Shown in pieces: positions 23,887 through 33,339 of a stretch of 64,000 nucleotides of DNA (positions are counted from its first letter, which is position 1; each line of letters begins with the position of its first letter). Source of the DNA: Terribacillus aidingensis (lineage in GTDB: Bacteria > Bacillota > Bacilli > Bacillales > Amphibacillaceae); contig NZ_CP159996.1 of the NCBI RefSeq assembly GCF_040703035.1, positions 2,762,001 to 2,826,000 on the forward strand. Direction: 5' to 3'. The notes beneath the pieces are model-generated. The model saw only the letters and a program-made list of their open reading frames with translations, was not told where the DNA came from and did no database searches. The translations under genes were made by a program, and so were the position numbers.

Positions 23887-24255
23887 TCAGAGCGCCTTCT
23901 CCCAAAAGCCATGTCTAGCTTCAAATCCATACAGAGCCATTAGTTGGTCGAGCGTTTCATGGTGGCTGATCAGCCGCAGACTGCTCGCTTCCCGCCTTCT
24001 TGCTTCTATGCTGGCAAGCTCCATACAGGTTAAAATGATTGTCCCGTTAGCTGGCGGCTTTACGTACATGGAATGCACGCGCAGAGCCTCGCCATGCTGT
24101 TCCAAACAGAAAAACGCCCGCCATCCTTCTTCCGCCTCTATGATATAACCCTCTTCATATAGTTTCTGCTGCTCGAGATTCCACCGGGGCAGGCTATTCT
24201 CAAAAAAAGCATCCAGCTCGGACAGCTCGCACGCTTGAGCAGGTATCAATTGCAT
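23887..24255 (-). CDS. Short GNAT-like protein in the ywlB position
   Basis: 122 residues. The middle and end resemble an N-acetyltransferase core: a strand with LRVHSMYVKPPANG, a helix MELASIEARRREASS, and the closing YGFEARHGFWEK. No clean acetyl-CoA loop (Q/RxxGxG/A) can be seen, so activity is doubtful. Its place between spoIIR and ywlC corresponds to B. subtilis ywlB, a 150-residue GNAT protein; this may be a shortened relative. Its Shine-Dalgarno GGGAGG is the 3' arm of a terminator-like hairpin. Confidence 0.6.
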   Translation of the reverse strand: MQLIPAQACELSELDAFFENSLPRWNLEQQKLYEEGYIIEAEEGWRAFFCLEQHGEALRVHSMYVKPPANGTIILTCMELASIEARRREASSLRLISHHETLDQLMALYGFEARHGFWEKAL

Positions 24256-24305
24256 AAAAAATCCTCCCGTCTAGCAGTTATTACTAGATTATATGAACGG
24301 GAGGA
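24256..24305 (-). terminator. spoIIR terminator-like hairpin whose 3' arm is the next gene's ribosome site
   Basis: Minus-strand stem TCCTCCCGT/ACGGGAGGA (24297-24305 and 24262-24270) followed by TTTTTT and then the ATG of the next gene (24255). The arm ACGGGAGGA holds the Shine-Dalgarno. A TATAAT lies in the loop (24288-24293). Confidence 0.7.
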
Positions 24306-24318
24306 ATAGAATATGATC

Positions 24319-24945
24319 CTAGCTGAACCATTCTAATAGAAAGAACTTCACTTTAGGCTTTTCTTCTTCTGCTGGCGCTTCCGCCACTACTTCGACTGGC
24401 TCTGCATCTGCATTCTCTTCTGCTTCTGCTACACTTGTACCGCTGGAGAAGTCCAGAAAGCAAAGCGGCGGGAAGAGCACACACCACCAGTTTTCGCCTT
24501 CACCTTCTCCAAGTGTGATCAATACTGCCTCATACTGCCCTGCCGGATAAAGATAGGTTCCGTAAAGCTTTGCCGGAAAAGAAATCTCATCACTGTACTC
24601 CACGTTGAACCCTTGGCTCTTCCCTTGTTCATTCAGCACACGAGCGACCGTCTTCTTAATCTCAGGCAGCTGCTCTTCAATAAGTGCCCGCGCCTCTTCA
24701 ATATCCGTCATATCCTTCACCCAGCTATTGATCTGTGCATTCACTTCATCCCGGATCAAGCGCTTCAGCTGCTGATCACCATCTGAATTGCTATTTGCCA
24801 GAATACGGAGACGTATTGCTTCATCCGGAATTTCTTTCACTGCTTGGGAACTATTGCTCACCTGCGCTTCTGTGCCATTTCCCGGATATAAAATATATAA
24901 AAATAATAGAACGATTGCAGTCAGGGAAAAACAAAGCTTCTTCAT
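24319..24945 (-). CDS. spoIIR: Stage II sporulation protein R
   Basis: 208 residues. Secreted by the forespore into the intermembrane space, where it triggers SpoIIGA to cleave pro-sigma E in the mother cell. Signal sequence at 1-22; family motifs IPDEAIRLRILANSNS and GEGENWWCVLFPPLCFLDF; the usual C-terminal acidic stretch and KFFLLEW end. In B. subtilis it is a sigma F gene. Its ribosome site lies in an RNA hairpin (24948-24982). Confidence 0.95.
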   Translation of the reverse strand: MKKLCFSLTAIVLLFLYILYPGNGTEAQVSNSSQAVKEIPDEAIRLRILANSNSDGDQQLKRLIRDEVNAQINSWVKDMTDIEEARALIEEQLPEIKKTVARVLNEQGKSQGFNVEYSDEISFPAKLYGTYLYPAGQYEAVLITLGEGEGENWWCVLFPPLCFLDFSSGTSVAEAEENADAEPVEVVAEAPAEEEKPKVKFFLLEWFS

Positions 24946-24947
24946 AT

Positions 24948-24982
24948 CTGGTACCTCTTTCCTTTTTGTGTGATGGTACCAG
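24948..24982 (-). promoter_or_regulatory. Hairpin enclosing the spoIIR ribosome-binding site
   Basis: A perfect 8-bp inverted repeat CTGGTACC/GGTACCAG (24948-24955 and 24975-24982) ends two bases before the spoIIR ATG. The Shine-Dalgarno (AAAGGAAAGAGG) is in the loop and enters the stem. Upstream, GTTTA followed after 17 bases by CATACTG (ending 24980s) loosely resembles a forespore sigma factor promoter, but the match is weak. If transcribed, the hairpin would lower spoIIR translation. Confidence 0.55.
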
Positions 24983-25030
24983 TATGAACATGCTGGGAGG
25001 AATTAAACCTATGAATCTAGTTTTTTTCCA

Positions 25031-25064
25031 CAAAAAAAGAACTATGCCTGAGCACAGTTCTTTT
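25031..25064 (-). terminator. Intrinsic terminator after prmC
   Basis: Minus-strand stem AAAGAACT-TGC/GCA-AGTTCTTT followed by seven T. It overlaps the end of prmC and isolates spoIIR, in line with separate developmental control of that gene. Confidence 0.85.
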
Positions 25065-25947
25065 ATTCTTGTATCCAAGCAAACACCATACGGTCCTTAC
25101 CATTGATATCCTCTCGTACTTCCACTTCTGCGGATGGGAACTCCTCCACTAGCAAATCACGGACAGCCTGTCCTTGCTGCCAGCCTATTTCAAAGGCAGC
25201 AATAGCCGGAAAAGCGAGGATATCTGGTAATCCGGTAATGATTTCCTTGTAAGCCGCAAGTCCGTTATCATCGGCGAACAAAGCGAGACTTGGATCAAAG
25301 TTTTTCACCGTGTCGCTCATATGTTCTTTGTCCGCTTCATCAATATATGGCGGATTGGAAACAAGCACATTCACTTTTTTTCCAAGCTGACGGAGCGGTT
25401 CCAGGTAACTTCCTTGCTTTAGAGTGATAGATGCCCCTAATGTGCGGCTATTGCTCTGGGCAATGAGCAAAGCTCGCTCGGATATATCCGTTGCTATTAC
25501 TTCAGCCGCAGGAAAAGCAAGCTTCAAGGAAGTTGCTATAATGCCGCTGCCAGTACCGATATCGGCAATCGTCAAATCCTGTCCGGTCAGCTGCTGTTGA
25601 ATCATTTTTTCTAAACCAAGGACAAGCTCTTCCGTTTCCGGTCTTGGAATGAGCACATCCCGATTCACATAATAGCGTCGGCCAAGAAACTCTTCTTCTC
25701 CTGTCAAATGCTGGAGTGGTATTCCTGTTTCTGCATGCTCTTGTATGTCTTTTCGGAAAGCAGCATAAAGCACAGGATCCACCGGTTCCCTCATATTCAT
25801 CAGAAGCTCCGTTTTATTGATGCCAAGATGAAACAGAAGCAACAGTTCCGCTACTCGTTCTTCCCGCTGATGTGCTTGCAGGATTGCTATCGCCTCCTGC
25901 AAAGCCTGACTGATAGTCGGATACTGCTTATTCTCCGATTTGCTCAA
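25063..25947 (-). CDS. prmC: Release factor glutamine methyltransferase PrmC
   Basis: 294 residues. Methylates the Gln of the GGQ motif of release factors using SAM. N-terminal helical domain (to about 95), then a Rossmann methyltransferase with [15 protein letters not shown] (SAM site) and the catalytic VSNPPYI. It starts 20 bp inside prfA, the gene of its main substrate, implying translational coupling. Confidence 0.95.
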   Translation of the reverse strand: MSKSENKQYPTISQALQEAIAILQAHQREERVAELLLLFHLGINKTELLMNMREPVDPVLYAAFRKDIQEHAETGIPLQHLTGEEEFLGRRYYVNRDVLIPRPETEELVLGLEKMIQQQLTGQDLTIADIGTGSGIIATSLKLAFPAAEVIATDISERALLIAQSNSRTLGASITLKQGSYLEPLRQLGKKVNVLVSNPPYIDEADKEHMSDTVKNFDPSLALFADDNGLAAYKEIITGLPDILAFPAIAAFEIGWQQGQAVRDLLVEEFPSAEVEVREDINGKDRMVFAWIQE

Positions 25948-26998
25948 GTTTCTTCGCCTGCTCTTCCATGATCAATGCATCGACTACTTCATGGAGCTTC
26001 CCTTCCAGAATCTGATCTAATTTCTGGATTGTAAGTCCGATTCGGTGATCTGTCACACGGTTTTGCGGGAAGTTGTATGTTCTGATACGCTCAGAACGAT
26101 CCCCTGAACCGACAGCCGATTTCCGGGCATCATCGTACTCAGCCTGCGCTTCCTGCTGGAACTTATCATAAATGCGGGCACGCAGGATTTTCATTGCTTT
26201 TTCTTTATTCTTGATCTGGGATTTCTCATCCTGCATGGAAACAACGATTCCTGTCGGCATATGCGTCAAACGGACCGCAGACATCGTCGTGTTTACACTT
26301 TGTCCTCCTGGACCGCTGGATGTGAATGTATCCACCCGGATATCTTTGTCCTGAATGTCTACTTCCACTTCTTCCGCTTCCGGCATAACTACTACAGTCG
26401 CTGTCGATGTATGGATACGACCGCCAGATTCTGTTTCAGGAACACGCTGCACACGGTGGGCGCCATTTTCAAACTTCAGATTGGAATAGGCATTGGCACC
26501 ATTAATCATGAAAATGATCTCCTTATAGCCGCCAACTCCAGTCGAATTCGCTTCCATCAATTCCGTCTTCCAGCCTTGTGCTTCCGCATATCTGCTGTAC
26601 ATACGATATAGATCACCGGCAAACAATGCTGCTTCATCTCCGCCAGCTGCTCCGCGGATTTCCATGATAACGTTTTTGTCATCATTTGGATCTTTCGGCA
26701 GCATCAGAATGCGCATCTGCTCTTCCAATTCAGGAAGTCGCGGTGACAACTCTGAGATCTCCGCTTTGGCCATATCGATGATTTCCGGATCTTTCTCCTC
26801 GGCAAGCATGGTCTTAGCATCTTCTACTTGTGCGCTGATATCTTTGTATTCGCGATAAGCTTGCACAACATCTGTCAGCCCTGCTTGTTCTTTGGAAAAC
26901 TCACGTAATTTATTCGTATCACTGATCACATCGGGATCACTTAGTAATTCATTCAGTTTCTCATAACGGTCTTCTAGTGCTTGTAAACGATCTAGCAT
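25928..26998 (-). CDS. prfA: Peptide chain release factor 1
   Basis: 356 residues. Recognises UAA/UAG and triggers peptide release. The GGQ motif ([13 protein letters not shown]) lies near residue 230, and the anticodon-like PET segment near residue 185 ([13 protein letters not shown]). Complete and ordinary. ATG at 26998. Followed by prmC. Confidence 0.97.
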   Translation of the reverse strand: MLDRLQALEDRYEKLNELLSDPDVISDTNKLREFSKEQAGLTDVVQAYREYKDISAQVEDAKTMLAEEKDPEIIDMAKAEISELSPRLPELEEQMRILMLPKDPNDDKNVIMEIRGAAGGDEAALFAGDLYRMYSRYAEAQGWKTELMEANSTGVGGYKEIIFMINGANAYSNLKFENGAHRVQRVPETESGGRIHTSTATVVVMPEAEEVEVDIQDKDIRVDTFTSSGPGGQSVNTTMSAVRLTHMPTGIVVSMQDEKSQIKNKEKAMKILRARIYDKFQQEAQAEYDDARKSAVGSGDRSERIRTYNFPQNRVTDHRIGLTIQKLDQILEGKLHEVVDALIMEEQAKKLEQIGE

Positions 26999-27046
26999 AG
27001 CGACACCTCTTTCCTTGCTTTATTATAGCTTCTCCCAACAAACCTA

Positions 27047-28069
27047 TCAATTCATGCTAAGCTTTTGGCGAATCTGTTCAGCCGCTCTCTTTTGGGCCTC
27101 TATGATCATGTCACAAAACTGATCGAATTCTGGATCTGGCCGCTGCCAATCCGGATGATTATTGAAATTTTCAATTGCTTCCCTGACTCCTTGGTCGAAG
27201 CGCTTTGTAGCTGTGAATGACGGTACGAGCCGTTTTATTTTACTAGTATCGAAAACAGCACATTCCGCCTTATCTCCAAGCAGCGATCCTTCCAGATCAG
27301 GTCTGCACATAACGAGGAAGTCTGTCGACACATGAACTTTATTTACACGCTTTCCTAAAGCATCTCCGATTATGTCGTAGATGCTGTTCCACGTCAGGAC
27401 TTCATCAGAAGTGATGTGCACCGTCTCTCCAATTGCAGCTTGATTTCCCATCAACCCGACAAACCCTTTGGCGAAATCGGTATTGTGAGTCAAAGTCCAA
27501 AGCGAGGTCCCATCACCATGAATGAGAACAGGCTTGCCTTGCTTGATCCTCTCTACTACTTGCCAGCTGCCATTAGCGCCATAAAAAGCCACAGGAATCT
27601 TCTTATCTCCATATGTATGGCTCGGACGGACAATTGTTATAGGCAGTCCATTTTCCCGATATGCCTTTTGCAGCACTTCTTCTGCGTCTATTTTAGCCCG
27701 TGAATAGCTCCAGTAGGGATTCACGAGTGGTGTGCTCTCCGTTGTCTTATAGTGACGGGGCGGTTTTTGGTATGCAGATGCGGAGCTGACAAAGATGAAT
27801 TGTTTTGTCTTATCTGCAAAAAGACGAATATCACGTTCAACGTCCGATGCTGAAAAAGCTATGAAATCTGCTACAACATCAAACTGCATATCCTGTAGTT
27901 TCGCTGCAACTGCTGCTTCATCTGTAATATCAGCTATGATACTATGACAGCCCTCTGGTACAGGCTTCGAGCCGCGATTAAGCAAATATAGCTCCCATCC
28001 TTGTTTTACAGCCAAATCGGTTACGCTTGAGCTGATTGTTCCGGTACCTCCGATAAATAACGCTTTCAT
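27047..28069 (-). CDS. NAD(P)-dependent epimerase/dehydratase-like SDR protein
   Basis: 340 residues. Extended short-chain dehydrogenase fold: N-terminal cofactor loop GGTGTISSSV (variant of GGTGFIG), conserved Asp/Val turn IADIT, active-site Tyr-x-x-x-Lys in YSRAK after a preceding Ser cluster SSASAY. The substrate is unknown; a nucleotide-sugar or similar is likely. ATG 28069 is chosen as it begins at the fold (MKALFIGGTG); 28087 is an alternative. It stands between tdk and prfA, a place it does not have in B. subtilis. Confidence 0.75.
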   Translation of the reverse strand: MKALFIGGTGTISSSVTDLAVKQGWELYLLNRGSKPVPEGCHSIIADITDEAAVAAKLQDMQFDVVADFIAFSASDVERDIRLFADKTKQFIFVSSASAYQKPPRHYKTTESTPLVNPYWSYSRAKIDAEEVLQKAYRENGLPITIVRPSHTYGDKKIPVAFYGANGSWQVVERIKQGKPVLIHGDGTSLWTLTHNTDFAKGFVGLMGNQAAIGETVHITSDEVLTWNSIYDIIGDALGKRVNKVHVSTDFLVMCRPDLEGSLLGDKAECAVFDTSKIKRLVPSFTATKRFDQGVREAIENFNNHPDWQRPDPEFDQFCDMIIEAQKRAAEQIRQKLSMN

Positions 28070-28111
28070 TTCTGCCAGTCCCTTCATTCTTTAATGTAGT
28101 TTTTGTTCATT

Positions 28112-28681
28112 TCACAGGGGTGGATTGGTGTGGCATCTGCGGCAAACAGGATAATAAGAGTCATTGCCGCCAATCTGTATCTGATCTCCTGTATACACTG
28201 GCTTGCCATCGTCGACTCGCAGGTTCATGGTTGCTTTTCGTTCACAGAACCAGCAGATTGTTTTCATCTCTTCGATTTTATCCGCATAAATGAGCATATA
28301 ACGGCTTCCTTCGAACAGCTCATTTTGAAAATCATTCTTCAGTCCAAAGCCCATAACAGGAATGTTGAATGTATCAACGATGGCCGCCAACTGGAGCACA
28401 TGCTCTTTGCTTAAAAATTGCACTTCATCAATTAGAACACAATGCGGTGTCGGTTCGTGTGATTTGACGATTTCCATGATGTCGGTTTCTTCGAAAATCG
28501 GAATTGCTTTTCGGCGTAATCCAATCCTGCTGGAAACATAGCCGACTTCATCTCTTGTATCAATGCCGGATGTGAAGATAAGAACCGATTTGTTTTGTTC
28601 CTCGTAATTATTGGCCACTTTCAGTATTTCAATTGATTTTCCGCTGTTCATTGCGCCATATTTGAAAAATAATTGTGCCAT
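28112..28681 (-). CDS. tdk: Thymidine kinase, E. coli/lactic-acid-bacterial type
   Basis: 189 residues. Phosphorylates thymidine for salvage. P-loop GAMNSGKS at residues 9-16, catalytic Glu in LIDEVQFL, and a zinc ribbon CWFC...CRRC. ATG 28681 follows AAGGAG; the upstream in-frame extension is not needed. The N-terminus ([16 protein letters not shown]) and the VSSRIGL segment resemble the E. coli and Lactobacillales enzymes, not the B. subtilis Tdk (which, from memory, begins with a different GSMFSGKS-type segment), although the gene occupies the same locus. Confidence 0.92.
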   Translation of the reverse strand: MAQLFFKYGAMNSGKSIEILKVANNYEEQNKSVLIFTSGIDTRDEVGYVSSRIGLRRKAIPIFEETDIMEIVKSHEPTPHCVLIDEVQFLSKEHVLQLAAIVDTFNIPVMGFGLKNDFQNELFEGSRYMLIYADKIEEMKTICWFCERKATMNLRVDDGKPVYTGDQIQIGGNDSYYPVCRRCHTNPPL

Positions 28682-28816
28682 GTCATTTCTCCTTGTCAAA
28701 TAAAAAAGATAGTGCCACATTACACTATCTTTATCCATACTATATCTATCCCACTTATGTATATCTGGATGGTCAGTGTACATGTAATGGCAAGCTTTAA
28801 AAAAGGGTTAGAAGCA

Positions 28817-28850
28817 GAAAAAACAGGCAAAGGGTGTTTGCCTGTTTTCT
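28817..28850 (-). terminator. Intrinsic terminator after rpmE
   Basis: Perfect 12-bp stem AAAACAGGCAAA/TTTGCCTGTTTT (28820-28831 and 28837-28848) with a 5-nt loop and a T run on the minus strand, shortly after the L31 stop. Confidence 0.92.
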
Positions 28851-28868
28851 TCTTCATATCTTAAGCTA

Positions 28869-29114
28869 TTAGCTCAAGTTGTATTTCTTCTTGAAACGAT
28901 CTACGCGGCCGCCAGCTTTGTCAGCTTTTTGCTTACCAGTGTAGAACGGGTGAGAAGCTGAGCTGATTTCCACACGAATCAACGGGTAAGTGTTGCCATC
29001 TTCCCATTCGATTGTTTCGTCAGAACTCTGAGTAGAACCAGTCAAGAATTTGTAGTCAGAACTAGTATCTAGAAATACAACTTTGTTATATTTCGGATGG
29101 ATTTGTTCTTTCAT
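28869..29114 (-). CDS. rpmE2: 50S ribosomal protein L31, type B (zinc-free)
   Basis: 81 residues. Ribosomal protein of the 50S central protuberance/intersubunit bridge. It lacks the CxxC pairs of type A L31 and has the type B hallmark [27 protein letters not shown] near the end is shared by both types. In B. subtilis the zinc-containing rpmE occupies this locus and the type B gene (ytiA) lies elsewhere under Zur. I see no Zur-like palindrome upstream here, which suggests a housekeeping role. Confidence 0.94.
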   Translation of the reverse strand: MKEQIHPKYNKVVFLDTSSDYKFLTGSTQSSDETIEWEDGNTYPLIRVEISSASHPFYTGKQKADKAGGRVDRFKKKYNLS

Positions 29115-29204
29115 GCGTTAGCACTCCTTTTTGCCCTGAATCCCTTGGAAACAGAGTTTATTGTGAGAGACCGATAACACTGTCGTGAAAGCTCACATAA
29201 CGTG

Positions 29205-29233
29205 ATTATAACAGTCTGTCTAGCCCATTGCAA
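29205..29233 (-). promoter_or_regulatory. Candidate rpmE promoter
   Basis: Minus strand -35 TTGCAA (29228-29233) and perfect -10 TATAAT (29205-29210), 17 bp apart, lying just after the rho stop and about 90 bp before the L31 start. Confidence 0.6.
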
Positions 29234-29249
29234 GAGGAAATCCATGTAA

Positions 29250-30536
29250 TCAGACGCGCTTATTCGTGCCTTTTCGTTTCATGTCCTCTTCCATATTCAC
29301 AAGGAATTCCTCATTGTTTTTAGATGCTTTCAAACGGCGCAAGAAACGCTCGGCGAAGTCATGAGAATCCTGCATTGTCTTACGAATTGCCCACATTTTA
29401 TCCAATTGACCTTTCGGGACAAGCAATTCTTCTTTTCTTGTGCCGGAACGAACCATATCGATTGCCGGGAAGATGCGTCTTTCAGCAAGGGAACGATCCA
29501 AATGCAGCTCCATGTTACCTGTTCCTTTGAACTCTTCGTAAATGACATCATCCATGCGGGAGCCTGTGTCGACAAGCGCAGTAGCAAGAATCGTGAAGCT
29601 GCCGCCTTCCTCGATGTTACGAGCAGCACCGAAGAAACGTTTCGGACGGTGGAAAGCTGCTGGATCGATACCACCGGAAAGCGTACGTCCGCTTGGCGGG
29701 ATAACCAAGTTATACGCCCGGGCAAGACGTGTAATGCTATCCATCAGTACGATAACGTCCTTTTTATGCTCAACTAAGCGCATCGCGCGTTCCAGTACCA
29801 GCTCGGAAACCTTGATATGGTTTTCCGGTACTTCATCGAAAGTGGAACTGACAACATCGACATCCGGGTGAACGGAACGTTCGATATCCGTCACTTCCTC
29901 GGGACGTTCATCTACTAGCAAAATAATAAGCTTGGCATCTGGATGATTTGTTGTGATGCTGTTGGCAATCTGTTTCAGCAGCATCGTTTTCCCAGCTTTT
30001 GGAGGGGCTACAATCAATCCACGCTGCCCAAAACCAACTGGCGTCATCAAATCGATGATACGTGTAGACACTTTACGAGTCTCCGTCTCCAGTTTCATCT
30101 GCTTATCTGGATATAAAGCTGTCAGTGCAGGGAAATGCACGCGCTCCTTCGCCACTTCCGGATCTTCATTGTTTACCGCATCTACATGCAGAAGTCCATA
30201 ATAGCGTTCATTTTCTTTCGGTGGGCGAACCTTACCGGAAACTTTATCTCCATTCCGCAAATCAAAGCGTCTGATCTGCGACGCACTGATATAAATATCC
30301 TCTGCACTTGGAGCATAATTGATCGGCCTGAGGAATCCGAAGCCCTCGGATGGTATGATTTCCAGGATACCGTCCATGAAAAGGAAACCATCCTTTTCAG
30401 CCTGTGCTTTCAGAATGGCAAAAATTAATTCGCGTTTCGTTAGTTTCGCATAATACGAAACACGGTATTCGCGTGCCATCGTGTATAATTCTTTCAATGT
30501 CAATGTTTCTAGATGAGAAATAGATAGTTCAGCCAC
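29250..30536 (-). CDS. rho: Transcription termination factor Rho
   Basis: 428 residues. Hexameric RNA helicase that ends transcription. N-terminal helical domain, cold-shock-like RNA-binding domain (about 48-120, with GFGFLRPI), ATPase with Walker A APPKAGKT near 180 and Walker [12 protein letters not shown]-loop and R-loop segments intact. Starts with GTG at 30536 behind GGTG. In Bacillaceae it limits antisense transcription. B. subtilis has glpX (ywjI) upstream; here that gene is absent. Confidence 0.97.
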   Translation of the reverse strand: MAELSISHLETLTLKELYTMAREYRVSYYAKLTKRELIFAILKAQAEKDGFLFMDGILEIIPSEGFGFLRPINYAPSAEDIYISASQIRRFDLRNGDKVSGKVRPPKENERYYGLLHVDAVNNEDPEVAKERVHFPALTALYPDKQMKLETETRKVSTRIIDLMTPVGFGQRGLIVAPPKAGKTMLLKQIANSITTNHPDAKLIILLVDERPEEVTDIERSVHPDVDVVSSTFDEVPENHIKVSELVLERAMRLVEHKKDVIVLMDSITRLARAYNLVIPPSGRTLSGGIDPAAFHRPKRFFGAARNIEEGGSFTILATALVDTGSRMDDVIYEEFKGTGNMELHLDRSLAERRIFPAIDMVRSGTRKEELLVPKGQLDKMWAIRKTMQDSHDFAERFLRRLKASKNNEEFLVNMEEDMKRKGTNKRV

Positions 30537-30845
30537 AAAATCACCACACCTATTGTATTTAAGGACTTGTCCTTATCTGTTTGGCTGTTTATTGTCATTT
30601 CCTTCGTTGGTGCTTCAAAACTGGTGGAATCTGATTCAAGCTATTGGCCGGCATTCATGACCGAAGAGGTTGCAAGGGATTCTTTTTGACCATGCATAGC
30701 ACTTGGAAGAAAAGGAAGGATGGTAGTGTATAACTAGAATAGAAGATTATAACTATCATTTTTTACCACAATACAGCTTTTTTAAACTTGCTGCGTTTTT
30801 TAGCATAACTAATCATACATTTTCGTACTTGAATATTCAACTGTA

Positions 30846-30861
30846 TTTTTCACGTGAAACG
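30846..30861. promoter_or_regulatory. parS-like ParB/Spo0J binding site
   Basis: The 16-mer TTTTTCACGTGAAACG matches the B. subtilis parS consensus TGTTNCACGTGAAACA at 14 of 16 positions, including the whole CACGTGAAAC core. It is in the gene-free 477-bp stretch between rho and murAB (30537-31013). That stretch otherwise holds an AT-rich rho leader and the murAB terminator. Confidence 0.65.
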
Positions 30862-30875
30862 AAGGAATTTTTAAA

Positions 30876-30902
30876 TATAAAAAGACTGGCTTACGCCAGT
30901 CT
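30876..30902 (-). terminator. Intrinsic terminator downstream of murAB
   Basis: Perfect 8-bp stem AGACTGGC/GCCAGTCT with a TTAC/GTAA loop and TTTTTATA on the minus strand, about 110 bp after the murAB stop. Confidence 0.8.
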
Positions 30903-31013
30903 CTGCATGAAGAAGGTTAGATGACAAGATTCGATTTCTCTTGCAGGCGGTGCCCGCACAGATAAAGAATAAGCTATCAGTTAAAATTTCTTCAGCTCTT
31001 AACCTGCAGCCGG

Positions 31014-32300
31014 TCAAGAGTTCTGAAACTGCTCTACTTCCTGCTCGCTCATCTCTTCCCGCCAAATATTGGCACCTAGTGCGACCAGCTTCTCTGTTAT
31101 ACGCTCATAGCCGCGGTCAATATGTTCAACACCGGTGATTTCTGTCACACCATCCGCCATCAAGGCAGCAATGATAAGTGCTGCCCCTGCCCGAAGATCA
31201 CTCGCTTTTACCTTAGCCCCTTCCAGCTTAACAGTACCAGTAACGATGGAGGCTCCTCCCTCTACCTTTACCTGGGCGTTCATCCGGCGCAGTTCATCAA
31301 TGTGCTTAAAACGTGCCTGATAGATGGTGTCCGTAATGACACCAGTACCATGTGCTTTGGTCAAGAGAGCAGTAAAAGGCTGCTGCAGATCAGTCGGGAA
31401 GCCTGGATAAACCAGTGTCTTTACATCGACACTATTCAGTCTGGCTCCAGGCCTGACTGTCAGCTGTTCCTCCCCTTCTACAATCTCTACGCCCATCTCC
31501 CGCAGCTTGGCTAGCAAGGATTCCAGATGCTGCGGAATGACATTGTCAATAACTACTTCTTCCCCTTGGGAAGCAGCCAGGATTGTATACGTACCAGCCT
31601 CAATTCGATCAGGGATGATGGTATGACGGCAGCCGTGAAGATGATCGACACCTTCGATACGAATCACATCTGTTCCAGCACCTTTGATCTTTGCGCCCAT
31701 ACTCGTCAAAAGCGTCGCTACATCAATGATTTCTGGTTCCTTGGCTGCATTCTCAATTACTGTCTTCCCTTCAGCTCGCACCGCGGCAAGCATGATATTA
31801 ATCGTAGCCCCAACACTTGGAACGTCCAAATAAATTCGCGCTCCACGCAGCACATCCGCTCGCAAGTAGATTGCACCTTGCTCATTCGTCACTTTAGCTC
31901 CTAACGCTTCAAAGCCCTTGATATGCTGATCAATAGGTCGAGGGCCAAGATAACAGCCGCCAGGCAGGCCGATGACTGCCTGCTTGAACCGTCCGAGCAT
32001 CGCACCCATGAAATAATAGGAAGCCCGGAGTTTCTTCACTTTTCCGTTCGGAAGAGGCATGGACGTCATTGCGGAAGGATCAATCGTAATTGTTTGACCG
32101 GTTTTAGATACTTTGCCGCCAATTTCTTCAAGCAAATGACTCAGCGTCTCAACATCTGATATCTCGGGCAGCCCTTCTATCGAAACGGAAGATTCAGCCA
32201 GTATCGCAGCTGGCAGCAATGCTACTGCGCTGTTTTTCGCTCCGCTTATCTTCACTTTTCCTTTAAGAAGGTTTCCGCCCTCTACTAGTATTTTCTGCAT
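31014..32300 (-). CDS. murAB: UDP-N-acetylglucosamine 1-carboxyvinyltransferase MurAB (MurZ)
   Basis: 428 residues. Second MurA isoenzyme of low-GC Gram-positives; same reaction as Mur[13 protein letters not shown] motif at 20-30 and the active loop [14 protein letters not shown] with Cys116. Its place between tal/fbaA and rho is that of B. subtilis murAB. Full length, no damage. Confidence 0.95.
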   Translation of the reverse strand: MQKILVEGGNLLKGKVKISGAKNSAVALLPAAILAESSVSIEGLPEISDVETLSHLLEEIGGKVSKTGQTITIDPSAMTSMPLPNGKVKKLRASYYFMGAMLGRFKQAVIGLPGGCYLGPRPIDQHIKGFEALGAKVTNEQGAIYLRADVLRGARIYLDVPSVGATINIMLAAVRAEGKTVIENAAKEPEIIDVATLLTSMGAKIKGAGTDVIRIEGVDHLHGCRHTIIPDRIEAGTYTILAASQGEEVVIDNVIPQHLESLLAKLREMGVEIVEGEEQLTVRPGARLNSVDVKTLVYPGFPTDLQQPFTALLTKAHGTGVITDTIYQARFKHIDELRRMNAQVKVEGGASIVTGTVKLEGAKVKASDLRAGAALIIAALMADGVTEITGVEHIDRGYERITEKLVALGANIWREEMSEQEVEQFQNS

Positions 32301-32362
32301 AAGGAACTCCTCACATTTAGGATAACAGCAACGTTAGTTTCCTCTATTTTACCATAATTATA

Positions 32363-33004
32363 CTATATACGACTGTTCCAGTCTGCAAGAAATCGTTGGA
32401 TACCTGCATCTGTCAACGGATGCTCTACTAATTTCCGCAGGATATCAAAAGGAACGGTCGCGATATGCGCTCCATGCTGAGCGGCTTCTGTTATTTGAAT
32501 CGGATGCCGGATGGAGGCTGCAATGATTTTCGTCTGGATCATATGCCGATCGAAAATCTCCGCAATCGTACCAATCAAGTCCATCCCATTATGCCCGATA
32601 TCATCCAGTCTTCCGATAAATGGCGAGACATATGTAGCCCCAGCACGTGCCGCAAGCAATGCTTGGTTCACGTTAAAGATAAGTGTCACATTCGTCTTGA
32701 TATTCAACTCGGATAAAACCTTAACTGCCTTCATTCCTTCGAGGGTCATTGGAATACTCACGGTAATATTAGGGGCAACTTTAGCAAGCTCCTTGCCTTC
32801 TTCCACCATTTCATCTGCTTGTTCGGAAACAATCTCCGCACTGACAGAGCCAGACACCTCTTCCGTTATCTGCCGTAGCCTATCGTGAAATGATATACCT
32901 TCTTTGGCCACCAGCGTCGGATTCGTTGTCACCCCGGATAGTACACCAAGTGCATTAGCTAGCTTAATTTCTTCCAAGTTCGCAGTATCCACAAAGAACT
33001 TCAT
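32363..33004 (-). CDS. tal: Transaldolase (TalC/MipB-type)
   Basis: 213 residues, the short decameric class that also includes fructose-6-phosphate aldolases. Moves a dihydroxyacetone unit between sugar phosphates. [10 protein letters not shown] start, [13 protein letters not shown], the Schiff-base Lys in [11 protein letters not shown], and [11 protein letters not shown] are visible. ATG 33004 follows AAGGAG at eight bases; the GTG at 33013 is too near. As in B. subtilis it lies between fbaA and murAB (ywjH). Confidence 0.93.
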   Translation of the reverse strand: MKFFVDTANLEEIKLANALGVLSGVTTNPTLVAKEGISFHDRLRQITEEVSGSVSAEIVSEQADEMVEEGKELAKVAPNITVSIPMTLEGMKAVKVLSELNIKTNVTLIFNVNQALLAARAGATYVSPFIGRLDDIGHNGMDLIGTIAEIFDRHMIQTKIIAASIRHPIQITEAAQHGAHIATVPFDILRKLVEHPLTDAGIQRFLADWNSRI

Positions 33005-33013
33005 TTGTTCCAC

Positions 33014-33287
33014 TCCTTAAGTAATTCCGAAGTAGTTTATGCAGGACTCCCTCATATGGCAAAGGATTAAATGAGCATACGGTAAATTTCTTCGGTTTCG
33101 GCGCTGTATGCAGGAGGTACATACTCCTGTAACTCCACTCTACAGGTTAAGTTACCGATTTTCCCATTCCTAAACCTTATGAGCTTTCTAAATCGACCCG
33201 TCGAAGATTCTGAGAACGAAGGAGATTATGCTTTCGCCCTCACTTTATTCCCTTGTTTCTGAACGGTTTTTTCTTTTCGTTTAAATA
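33014..33287 (-). other. tal upstream region with several possible RNA hairpins
   Basis: A gene-free stretch between the fbaA terminator and tal. On the minus strand it can form CTGTA/TACAG, AGGAG/CTCCT and GCATAC/GTATGC hairpins in a row near 33080-33160. No known riboswitch or T-box core was recognised. It probably holds the tal promoter. Confidence 0.3.
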
Positions 33288-33327
33288 AAAAAAAGAAAAC
33301 CAACCATATTGGTCAGTTTTCTTTTTT
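33286..33327 (-). terminator. Intrinsic terminator of fbaA
   Basis: Stem AAAAGAAAAC/GTTTTCTTTT (33291-33300 and 33316-33325), with inner pairing ACCAATATGGT, and a long T run on the minus strand. Confidence 0.85.
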
Positions 33328-33339
33328 GTTTTGATATGC

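Noticed and set aside
29115..29204. Zur box before the L31 gene
   Set aside because: No TCGTAATNATTACGA-like palindrome is present.
30871..31065. 64-codon minus-strand ORF after murAB
   Set aside because: Overlaps the murAB end in another frame and runs into its terminator.
33014..33287. T-box leader before tal
   Set aside because: Hairpins exist but the AGGGTGGNACCGCG antiterminator core is absent.
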